Notes under the pieces: generated by a model | What the model saw: only the letters and a program-made list of their open reading frames with translations | Told to the model about the DNA's origin: nothing | Databases searched by the model: none | Made by a program: the position numbers and the translations under genes | Shown: in pieces, positions 12,820 through 21,833 of the stretch | How the letters are laid out: each line of letters begins with the position of its first letter | Position numbering within the stretch: the first letter of the stretch is position 1 | NCBI GenBank assembly: GCA_027924585.1 | Contig: BSBM01000994.1 | Location: 13,968,501-14,032,500, forward strand | DNA: 64,000 bases | Origin: Larix kaempferi | Lineage: Eukaryota > Streptophyta > Pinopsida > Pinales > Pinaceae | Reading direction: 5' to 3'

Positions 12820-14010
12820 ATTTCTGAGGTTTCTCCTTCTATTGGGATAGTAGCTTGCATTATGCGGTCCTTGGCATTCCCAGCACTTTACTGGTGCTTT
12901 TTGTTCAACAGATTTTATTGGTATATTAGAAGCTTCTTTGTTCTTTATTGTGGGTGCATTTGACTGAACATTAGACCTGGTATTAGATAAATTTGGTTGT
13001 GCAACAGACCTCGTTGTTGAGAATTTATGTGATGCATTTCCTTTAAAATTCAGCCTGGAAATATTTCATGAATTACCAAACTTACGGTTATTGTTAAAAT
13101 TCTTTCTTCGTTGTTCATAAAGGATTTTCTTTTTAACTTTCCAGTTTGATATTTTATCCTTCCTTTTTTCTTGTTCATAGCAAAAGTTAGCTTTTCTCAT
13201 TTCCTCCTCGAGAGTTTTAGGATTATCGTATTCAATTTGATCCTTAATATGGTATGGAAAACATATCATAAACCTATGTATTTTAGGCTTCTCCTCAACT
13301 CTATAGGGCACATACCATAACAAACTTAGAAATTTACTACATAGTTCCTTCATGCTCCTTGAGCCCAGTTATAAGTCATAAAATTCTTTGGCCTTTTCTT
13401 CAAAATATTTTTCAGATAGGAACTCCTTTTTTAAATATCTTTTAAAGGTATTCTAGGTTACATTCTTCTCTTTGATGCTTTTTACTCTTTTAATATCCCG
13501 CCACCATATGTCTGCTTTTCCAATTAAGTTGTAGATAGCCATTTTTGATTTTAGTTTGTTGGAATAATTGTAAATCTGTAAATACTTCTTCATTCCAGAT
13601 AGCCATGCTTCGGCTTGTTCACCCTTCTCAACTTCTCCATTGAAAGTTGGAGGTTTTATCTTTTTAAATTCTCCAAATATTTCTTTAGAGGGTTTATTTA
13701 TTTTCTTTTTACATCGGTAATCATTATCGCTACTATCACTAGAGATTTTATATTTTCTTCTTCGTGGCTTAAAATCATTATCAGAAGAAGAAAAAATTCC
13801 TTCATATGATGATGGCATCTGTCCATTCTTATGTGTAGATATTTTATCTTCTGTTTCAGTTTTAAGTTTTCTTTTTTGTTGTTGTTCCTTGTTACTAGTC
13901 TTGCTTAGTAGTTTATGGTTTAGCTCCTCTTGTGCTTTTAATATTCTTTCATTTTTTTCCTTAATAATTCAGTTGGATTATTGTTTTCAAATTCCAACCC
14001 AGATGTTATA
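12820..14010 (-). pseudogene. Gag of gypsy element 1 (broken)
   Basis: The N-terminal segment (13453-13818) contains FKKIKPPTFNGEVEKG, AEAWLSGMKKYLQIY and KADIWWRDIK, the typical start of the gypsy retrotrans_gag domain. It continues at 13066-13353 with FLSLLWYVPY and CYEQEKRKDK. Near 12880 a zinc-knuckle remnant CWECQGPHN is seen, in which the last cysteine is lost. A stop near 13450 and others break the frame. Gag forms the particle shell and binds the element's RNA. Confidence 0.85.
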
Positions 14011-14206
14011 TAATCATTTAGAAAACCACGAACACGATGTGGTCTAGCCTCAGCAGATCCTTCTGCCCCTTCCATTTCCTATTTAGAATAGAAAATTCTG
14101 ATATGCTGAAAACAAACAATTTCACACAAGTTAGAATTTTATTTTTCTGTTTTCTGAGTTGGATGCGTGAGTTGAGCCTTCTTCCAGGCCTAGAGTTGAA
14201 CTTGTT

Positions 14207-14217
14207 CTCTAATACCA
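14207..14217 (-). other. Primer-binding site of gypsy element 1
   Basis: On the minus strand the sequence reads TGGTATTAGAG two bases inside the 5' LTR. It is a one-base variant of TGGTATCAGAG, the usual plant site for the 3' end of initiator tRNA-Met. Confidence 0.75.
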
Positions 14218-14219
14218 CT

Positions 14220-14577
14220 TGTAACCACTCCAAATAAAAAGATCTACAAAATGAGTAAAAATAATAATAATAAAAAATTGGAATGCATGACTGAATAGTA
14301 AATTAAATCTTGAAGGTATTAAAATTGCATGATTGAGTGTCTTGATGTCAACTGTTGTACATATGTTTTCCTTCGATATAGGGGTTCTTTGAGAAGAGAA
14401 CCTATGGGCTTACTTAGCTTGCAAGCGAACACTGCACTTGACACTATGGCAGATTCATCATCAAAGTGAGGGCTTCTGTCAACAAGGGTATGATCACTTA
14501 TCGACTTTCATGTTTTAATTACTTCTAATTAGAAGACGTTATAACCATCAAGTCTTAGACCAAACATTTTTAAAGGA
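14220..14577 (-). repeat. 5' LTR fragment of gypsy element 1 (right copy)
   Basis: It aligns with 5905-6257 from TGTAACCACT to CATTTTTAAAGG with scattered substitutions. After 14577 the similarity stops abruptly, so the LTR is truncated or disrupted here and no target-site duplication can be paired. Confidence 0.8.
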
Positions 14578-15303
14578 ATATGGTGCAAGAATATCAAACG
14601 TAGACAATCAAATTGCCTTCCGGAATATATAAATATTGTTTATGGAAATTAAGTATAACTCCCAAAAAATGGGGTTCTCCTAAGGTTGGTATGTTATTTC
14701 TTTAAGAAAACGTAATGAATATGTTTGCGTTAGCCCCCTGGTTTGGTATTTGAATGGTGGATTTTGTTAAAAAAATTATATACAATCGTAGATAACAGGC
14801 CGTTCTGGTGGGGTGCTATTTTTTCATATTTATTTATGTTAATGCTAATTTTTTTTTAATTAAGGAAGTCAGCCCATCCCTAAAATGACTAGGCCGAGCA
14901 TTAGTCCCCGATATCATGGTCTTAACATAATCAATCAACATTTTTTTTTTTAGGATGTAGGTTTTTGTGTGTACTTGTGCAGGTTCTTTTTCATTTTCAA
15001 AATATGTGAGCCAATAAAACGTTATAGATGAAAGAAATAACCTAGTTTTTGTGTAAGATTGAAGTGAGTGCAATTGAAATTAACTAAAAAATAGGAACAA
15101 ATAATAGATTTAATAAAAAATTACATATTTCGAATCTACACAAATAGTTCTACAAGTGTGTGCAATTTCATTAGCAGTGGACAAGTGTAGTATACATAGA
15201 ATCATGCTCGAAACAGAAGAAGTTATAGACTAAGATGTATTTTGTTATAAGATGTATTTTTTTATATTATTATATGTATTTTTGCAACCCGAACCTAAAA
15301 CCA
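14578..15303. other. Unassigned sequence between two retroelements
   Basis: No gene, repeat partner or motif was recognised. It may be host DNA next to the broken end of gypsy element 1. Confidence 0.4.
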
Positions 15304-16014
15304 TGTTAGGATATTCCTATACACCATCCTAGTCCTGCCACTATTTTGATCATTTACATTTTCAGTCATGCATGCACTTTTAGGGTTTGCATGCATCCTA
15401 GTCATCAGTATAGCACCTAGCCCACAGTTAGCCAGCCCCAAGGAGCTTCTCACTATTCATTTTTATCCCTCCAGTTGCTTAATGCACCCTTCTTCCTTGA
15501 TTTTAGGGAGAAACTCGCCCTTCTTCACCTACCAATCCAGTTGTCTTCAGTTTACACTCAATTACAGTCAGTTACAGTCAGTTACAGTCAGTTAAACTCA
15601 GTTACACTCAGTTACACCTACCAAAGTTAGTTTGACTGATGGTTGATAGTTACTTGAGAATTGATGACTCCATTGATGATGATGAAGACTTCCAGTTGTG
15701 CTCCGATGATCATGAGGACACCTAGTTGTGCTCCGATGACACTCTATTGATCTTATGATCACTCTGAGAGGCTAATTTGAATTGCCACCTTGGGCATTCG
15801 AATCCTCTCTACCATTGTACTATTTATTTGTCCATATTGTGATTAATTAACAAGTGTGTGTGAAGTATTATTGCTTCTATCTGAGTTCTATTGTACCATA
15901 CTATTCTGTTGCTCTATATACTGTATTGTTCACATTTCTTCTATTTTCCTGCTTAATCAAAATTACTCTTGTACCTACACATCATATCTTAAATCTGCTA
16001 TGAGTATTTTCACA
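15304..16014 (+). repeat. Left LTR of copia-like element
   Basis: Pairs with 17694-18433. Both contain the same order of segments, including the TTACACTCAG-type decamer array and a GATGATGATGAAGACTTCC / GATGATGATGAATACTTCC segment. Confidence 0.9.
15545..15620 (+). repeat. TTACACTCAG / TTACAGTCAG decamer array in left LTR
   Basis: About seven head-to-tail 10-bp units with C/G and A variants. The matching array in the right LTR spans about 17957-18037, so it was present in the parental LTR. Confidence 0.85.
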
Positions 16015-16029
16015 TGGTATCAAAGCATG
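16015..16029 (+). other. Primer-binding site of copia-like element
   Basis: TGGTATCAAAGCATG starts immediately after the left LTR. Confidence 0.8.
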
Positions 16030-16178
16030 TTGAGAGTATTGTTTATCTCCATTCTTGAGAGATTTTTGCAGGTTATTACCAAGATTTCGAGTGCAGCAGT
16101 TGCAACAGTTTCTGCATTTTTGCAACAGTAATAGTTGTCATTATTCTATATTGTTTTTGTAGGTCCTCTATAGCTTCC

Positions 16179-16763
16179 ATGTATTCAAAAGAAATCTATC
16201 CTCCTCCATTCAACTATGATGCTCTTTCTCCATTACACAATGATGAATGGAAACCAAATATGATAGCACATTTGAAGAGAAATGGTCTCTTTGATTATTG
16301 TTTTGAGAGAGAGTTCGAATCCTCTGAAGAAAATATTGACTGGTTAAATAATGGTGACAGATCCATGGGAAACATGATGCTTGCTATGTATTGATGCTTG
16401 GTACATCAATTCATTGATGATGTTGAATCTCCAAAAGAGCTATTTCCCTACCTGGATGAAAGATTTGGCAGACAGAATGAAGGGATTGGTCCAAACCCTT
16501 TCGAATCCTCTGAAGAAAATATTGACTGGTTAAATAATGATGAAAAATCCATGGGAAACATGATGCTTGCTATGTCTCGATGCTTGGTACATCAATTCAT
16601 TGATAATGTTGAATCTCCAAAAGAGCTATGGGCCTACCTCGATGAAAGATTTGGAAGACAGAATGAGGGGATTGGTCCAAACCCTTTTGACAACAAGAAA
16701 ACTGATGCATTCACTCCCCTTGATGGTCTCTCAGATCATGCACCAGTATCATCTCATGTTTAA
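16179..16763 (+). pseudogene. Copia-type gag remnant with an internal in-frame duplication
   Basis: The start resembles copia Gag (PPPFNYDALSP, then WKPNMIAHLKRNGLFDY). A 186-bp segment (62 codons) beginning at 16315 is repeated at once from 16501: both copies have ESSEENIDWLNN, SMGNMMLAM, CLVHQFID and VESPKEL. A TGA at 16392-16394 interrupts the first copy; the second is open to 16763. Because 186 is a multiple of three, the duplication kept the frame. Downstream (16800-17470) is low-complexity coding-like DNA without a recognised domain. Confidence 0.75.
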
Positions 16764-17029
16764 GTTGTTGACAAAGAACTTGCAGATTCTCCACTCATGC
16801 TCAAACTTTCTTCTCTTTCTGTGCCAGCTCACACTCTAGATATTGAAGAAGGTCCTAAATCCTCTCTTGCACCAAAGTCTGTTGGTTTGCATCATGATCA
16901 CATGATTATTTCAGAGGTCAAAACAACTACTAAAGGTAATGCATTCGCTCCTCTCCAACTATCTCCTCTTTTATACTACTATATGATCATAAGTTCATGC
17001 TTTCAGAAGGTCATTGAAGAATATGGCCA

Positions 17030-17330
17030 TGGCCATTCACTTGGGATAATTTCTCATGCATCTACTAGTTTTGATCTCACCTCTCATGGTTCAAAGGAGA
17101 TCTCAATAAGCCATGATTCAAGTCTTGTATCTAATTTGAGTTCTAAGCAATTACTTCCTGGGAAAATTTCTCATGCATATGATAGTTTTGATCTCACCCC
17201 TACTGGTTCAAAGTAGATCTCAAGAAACTGTTTTGAAAGTCTTAAATCTAATTTTGATTTCAAGAAAACATGTAATAGTTCTTTTTGGCATAATCTCACC
17301 CATGGTGGTTCAAAGGAGAAGACAAAGGAC
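17030..17330 (+). repeat. Tandem repeat of about 120 bp inside the copia-like element
   Basis: The block TTTGATCTCACC-(TCT/CCT)-(CATGG/ACTGG)-TTCAAAG occurs near 17070 and 17190, with a weaker third copy near 17300 (TCTCACCCATGGTGGTTCAAAG). Confidence 0.6.
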
Positions 17331-17693
17331 TATATGCACATTCAAAAATTTGATCCTACTTCAGTTGATTCGAATCATAGGTTCAAGGATCATTCTAATA
17401 CTGTTGGATTTGTTCTCATCACATTCGATCTGAAGAGAAAGTACAAGCACATGCTTTTTGAGCTTGATCCACTTCTTCCCAAGAAGAAGATACCTCCAGA
17501 CATATGACCAAGCATCACACCTGCTTGAGTTTGGAGCATTTATTTTTTTGTGTTCCTTACAATCTATTTTTTAAGGAGGGGGTATGTTTACCATGAATTT
17601 TTCCCACTTCCTTGGTTTATTGATTGTTATTATTCATTGTATTGGGTGACCTTTGGTCTTAGTTATGAGGGACCAGGATGGATTGAGGGGGGG

Positions 17694-18433
17694 TGTTAGG
17701 ATATTCATATACTCCATCCTAGTCCCACCAGTATTTTGATCATTTACATTTTCATTCATGCATGCACTTTTAGCGTTTGCATGTATTCTAGGGTTTGCAT
17801 ACATCCCAATCATCAGTCCAGCACCTAGCCCTCAGTTAGTCAGCCCCAAGGAGCTTCTCACTTTTCAGTTTTAGCCCTCTAGTTGCTTAATGCGCCCTTA
17901 TTCCTTGATTTTAGGGAGCAACTTGCCCTTCTTCACCTACCAGTCCATTTGTCTTTGGTTTACACTCAGGTACACTCAGTTACACTCAGTTACATTCAGT
18001 TACAGTCAGTTACACTGAGTTACACTCAGTTACACCTACCAGAGTTAGTTTGACTGATGGTTGACAGTTACTTGAGCATTGATGACTACACTGATGATGA
18101 TGAATACTTCCAGTTGTGCTCCGATGATCATGAGGACACCTAGTCATGCTCCGATGACACTCTATTGATCTTATGATCACTCTAAGAAGCTAATTCGAAT
18201 TTCCACCTTGGGCATTCGAATCCTCCTTACCATTGCACTATTTATTTTTTCATATTGTGATTAATTAACAAGTGTGTGTGAAGTATTATTGCTTCTATTT
18301 GAGTTCTACTATACCATATTATTATGTTTCTCATTATACTGTATTCTTCACTCTTCTTCTATTTTCCTACTTAATCATAATTACTCTTGTGAGGTACACA
18401 TCATCTCTTAGATATGTTGTGAGGATTTTCACA
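17694..18433 (+). repeat. Right LTR of copia-like element
   Basis: Begins TGTTAGG after a seven-G tract and ends TTTTCACA. It carries the second decamer array at about 17957-18037. Confidence 0.9.
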
Positions 18434-18679
18434 AAGCATAGCAGCCAAGTCATCCACCACATTGGTGGGAAACAAATTACCCGCCAAAATTTAAAAATTA
18501 AACTCGCGCGTGCGCGTGTATTTAAATAGCGCATACACACACAATGTCGTGTATGCGCACAATCGCGCATGTACGTTGTTTTTAATACAGTTTGAAATTT
18601 GTCATAGCGATTAAATTATTTTATAAATTATATATTTTTTAATAATTAGTAATGTTTTAAATTGAATTAAATTAAATTT
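18434..18679. other. Spacer with a perfect 10-bp stem inverted repeat
   Basis: The arms GCGCATACAC (18529-18538) and GTGTATGCGC (18549-18558) are separated by ten bases. Just upstream is a CG-rich alternating run (CGCGCGTGCGCG) unusual for this AT-rich window, and near 18480 CCCGCCAAAA, which on the minus strand fits the E2F-type TTTTGGCGGG pattern. No gene is seen. Confidence 0.55.
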
Positions 18680-18879
18680 ATATGATGATGAGGAGGAGGA
18701 GGAGGATGGGGATGATGACGAGGACGATCACGATGATGTTGATGATGAAAATGAGGATGATGATGATGATGCTGATGATGACGAAGATGATGATGATGAT
18801 GATGAGGATGATGACGATGATCATATTAATCATCATCAACATCATCATCTTCATCTTCATACTCATCTCTATCATCATC

Positions 18880-18910
<31 letters not shown>

Positions 18911-19032
18911 TTCGTCATCATCATCATTATCAATGATGATGATGAAGGAGATGATGATGACGAAGATGATGATGATGATGATGTTGATGACGATGATGAT
19001 GATTGAAAATGATGATGATGACAAAGAATATG
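18680..19032. repeat. GAT/ATC trinucleotide array (left copy)
   Basis: Irregular GAT repeats turn into ATC repeats at about 18825 and back to GAT after 18930, so the array can fold on itself. The segment from about 18818 to 18895 matches 63926-64000 in the same orientation, including non-repeat positions (GATCATATT, CTTCATCT, ACTCATCT). Open frames on both strands here are consequences of the triplet repeat. Confidence 0.9.
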
Positions 19033-19084
19033 ATGATGGGGTCAAAACATGAAGTTGGGTAACACTTCGATAAGAATCGTGTGT

Positions 19085-19340
19085 TTAAGAGACATAGCAG
19101 AAGTTATTCAGCTGAATAACGAAATTTATTCAGCCGAATAAATTTTGTTATTCGCCTGAATAAATTTCATTATTCAGCCGAATAAGTTATATGTTATTTG
19201 AACGAATAACGTTTAACGGTTCACCGTTAGAAATAATAGAGACCTCGATTTGTGGGGAGGTGTAGTCAGACGGAAAAAATACACGGCGTTTTTTATTTAT
19301 TCAGCCAAATAAGTTTTCTGCATAAAAGCTCGGCCACAGC
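19085..19340 (+). promoter_or_regulatory. Palindrome array upstream of gene A copy 1
   Basis: Six TTATTC..GAATAA-type palindromes lie before the gene: a perfect 18-mer GTTATTCAGCTGAATAAC at 19103-19120, and imperfect ones at about 19125-19142, 19148-19163, 19170-19185, 19193-19210 and 19297-19312. The whole block aligns with the reverse complement of 59100-59390, upstream of gene A copy 2, including CATAAAAGCT. Position and conservation suggest binding sites for an element-encoded protein or the subterminal repeats of a transposon. Confidence 0.7.
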
Positions 19341-19478
19341 CTGTCTCTGTTATTTTCGCTGCACGAGTTTTGGATCTTGTTGTGAGACCCACTGAAGGTC
19401 TTAGAATTTGTAGAATTAACATGTAGAATTTGAATATGTAATGAGTTGATATTTGTGTATGTGTAGACATTATATCAA

Positions 19479-21727
19479 ATGGAAAGAGAGGAGTCTTCGA
19501 GGCGGAAGCATGGGAGGTCTTCACTTTCTTCTGGAGTTGGTGTTTCAATTGATAATCGAAGGTTGTCGACTTCCTCTCAAGATTCAAGTTTATTTTATAG
19601 TTCACATTCATTAGATCATCGGCGAGGCGATAGGGGTACAAATGATTCCCCTTTATCTTATGTGGAAGAACATCGATCTTGACCTTCTGTTGGTATGAAC
19701 ATCTATCTTTTAATACATACATACACAAATTGTTTTTTTGTGTACGCAAAGTTTGTACATGTTTACACATAACTTTGTTTTATTTAAAGCAGAGCATTGT
19801 TTAGAAGATGGTCATAATTCTACAGAGGGGGAGGAAGAGCGAGCAAGGGAGACGAATGAGGGTGCAGAACAAGGTTCCCAAGAGGCTCGTAATTCTACAC
19901 ATGGTGATGATGGTTGACCCAAGACGCAATATTTTGAACTAACAGAGGGTTGTACACTCATTACAATGTATCCATCTAATTTACCTGAGGAGCTTCCATG
20001 GGAAAGTGGTGATCATCAAATGACTCTTGAAAGTTGTATATCCCACTACGGAAAGTTGGAAAATGATTTATCTACTATGGATCTCCATCTAGAGAGTAAA
20101 CAAAGTTTGGAGATTTTTTTCGGATCTTTGCAAAACTTCATTTAGGCATATGAGAATATAGGACCAACTATGAATGGTTTTGCTGATTTGATGCAAATGA
20201 GTCAAGTGATGGGTCCAAACAAGTGGGCTGTTGTGAAGGAGAGAGTAACAAAAGAACAGGCCAAATCAATGTTTAACTTCAAAGAAGGTCTAAAGCAAGA
20301 AATGTTGAAAGTGCAATATTTCAAGCACCCTGAACTTTCACATCTACTATATGATCAGTTCCTAGCAGCCTATGGTCAGCTTCCATGGAACGATGAGGTT
20401 TCTCAATATTTTGCTAGATTTTTTTATGCAGAGTTTTTTATAGGAATGAAGCCAGATTATACTGATGTTCATTCTGGATTTTATGGAGTTCGAAAGGGTC
20501 GAATATATGATCGAAAAGGTGCTCTTAGAGACCCTACAACTCTTCGACCTCCACCCCAGATATCTCGCCCACCTAGGCTTGTGGCATTAAGATCAGAGAT
20601 GGAACCCACATCCCAATAATTTATCATCAGCATTAGTTGCAGTAGATGTGGGATTGGTTCGAGAGAGGGCTCGTGCCACTATTCGTCAAAAGTTTGTTTA
20701 CAAAATGAATGATGAGGTAAATGGAATGTGCATTGAAGATCCTAGGGATTATGCCAAGGTTTGTCATGACATAGCGTCATATGTTATATCCAATGACACA
20801 TCGAGTTTAGGAGAGGTTTGTAGATTATGATATGACTTGATCTATTTAATCTTTTATTCATTTTGAGTTGAACTTTTTGTTACATTATATGAATGATATT
20901 ATGTTTTTTTTTTATGTAAAGTAATAAGTACATTATGTAAATGTTTATTGGTTGTAGTTTTCCAAAATGATGAATCAACATTCTTTTCGACTCTCCACTA
21001 GTGAAAATGTAGAGCATATTGGAGAAGTATATTTATTATTTACATAAACTTATAATTATGTTTGAACTTGATATATTATCCTTTTTTTGAATTTTAATTT
21101 AACTATGCATCTTATTGTTAATTTGACTTATCCATGCAGGTTTCTTTAGATACAAACTTTTTAAATGAATTACCATCTCTTGTGAGCTAATGATTTTAAT
21201 TTTTTTGTTTTGGTTTTAAGTTAATTGCTTCATTTTCTTTTGTTTGCACTATGTTTTATTTATTAATACAATTTAATTTTTAGGGGGGAGATATAGGTTC
21301 TTTGCTGAATGTGGATATTGGCACACATGTAATTTCGTTCACAATTGAATTGATTTCTTATATAAGTTAAATATTTTATTTTTTTTGGATTTAGTTTAAA
21401 TTTGTTTAAGTAATCTATGAGATTCATAAATTGATTTTATACATGTTGCAGCTTGGGTCTCTTCAATCTTTTGGAGGCAAAGGGAAGACTCTAGTGCAGG
21501 AAAATGGTGGACATGCATTTGGAGAATTTGATGCAATTTTGTTAATAATTGATTTGTTCTTTGATATATAAGTTTAATATTTTAATTTCTTGAATTTAGT
21601 TTAAAAAATTTATGATATTCATAATTTTGTTTTACACATGTTGCGGGCTTTTATGATATTCATAATTTATTTTTTACACATGTTGCAGGGTGGGTTGAGT
21701 CCAAGGGGAGGCCCTAGTGGAGGATAA
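19479..21727 (+). pseudogene. Gene A copy 1: unrecognised transposon-associated protein, seven exons, decayed
   Basis: I do not recognise the family. Comparison with the copy at 54.6-56.9 kb supports this exon model: 19479-19692, 19793-20815, 20958-21026, 21140-21181, 21284-21328, 21452-21532, 21689-21727. Introns are bounded by GT and AG (the last donor is GC here but GT in the other copy). Exons 3 to 6 are 69, 42, 45 and 81 bases, all multiples of three and in phase 0, and the frame ends GGLSPRGGPSGG-stop. Exon 2 holds the longest conserved part (KERVTKEQAKSM, LKVQYFKHP, LSHLLYD, WNDEVSQYFARFFYAE, KPDY-DVHS). Defects are a TGA in exon 1 near 19680, a TGA near 19916, a TAG near 20143 and a deletion with TAA near 20620. 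No signal peptide, membrane segment or nuclease motif is evident. Context suggests an accessory protein of the transposon that also encoded gene B. Confidence 0.7.
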
Positions 21728-21833
21728 TGGTGGATGTATTCCTTTTTTGTTGATATATTGATTGTAGTTGTTTTGGATATCGAGAAGATTTCTTTTTGGA
21801 CTATACATATGTACATTGAACTCACATGTTCAT

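Larger units (their letters stand above)
5905..14577 (-). mobile_element. Ty3/gypsy LTR retrotransposon 1, degenerate, right LTR truncated
   Basis: The element is read on the minus strand. Its 3' LTR lies at left and a 358-base piece of the 5' LTR lies at right (14220-14577). The first about 350 bases of the left LTR match the right piece closely (both start TGTAACCACT). Next to the right piece is a primer-binding site: on the minus strand TGGTATTAGAG, close to the plant initiator-tRNA-Met type. Next to the left LTR is a polypurine tract (AAGAGGGGG on the minus strand, near 9340). Between them gag, protease, RT, RNase H and integrase follow in gypsy order (PR-RT-RH-IN). Every reading frame is broken by stops or shifts, so the copy is dead. 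The base composition of the coding part is AT-rich. Confidence 0.9.
15304..18433 (+). mobile_element. Copia-like non-autonomous LTR retrotransposon
   Basis: Two LTRs of about 0.7 kb (15304-16014 and 17694-18433) begin TGTTAGGATATTC and end TTTTCACA. Directly after the left LTR is TGGTATCAAAGCATG, a primer-binding site of initiator-tRNA-Met type. Directly before the right LTR is a G-run polypurine tract (GATTGAGGGGGGG). The flanking five bases are aacca at left and aagca at right, a target duplication with one mismatch. The 1.7-kb interior has only gag-like sequence and no RT, RNase H or integrase, so it would depend on enzymes from another element. It resembles a shortened copia derivative. 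Confidence 0.88.

Noticed and set aside
18678-18936. Open frames on both strands across the GAT/ATC array (Met-Arg-rich and Ile-rich products)
   Set aside because: Trinucleotide repeats without stops give long frames in several phases; there is no domain and no start context.
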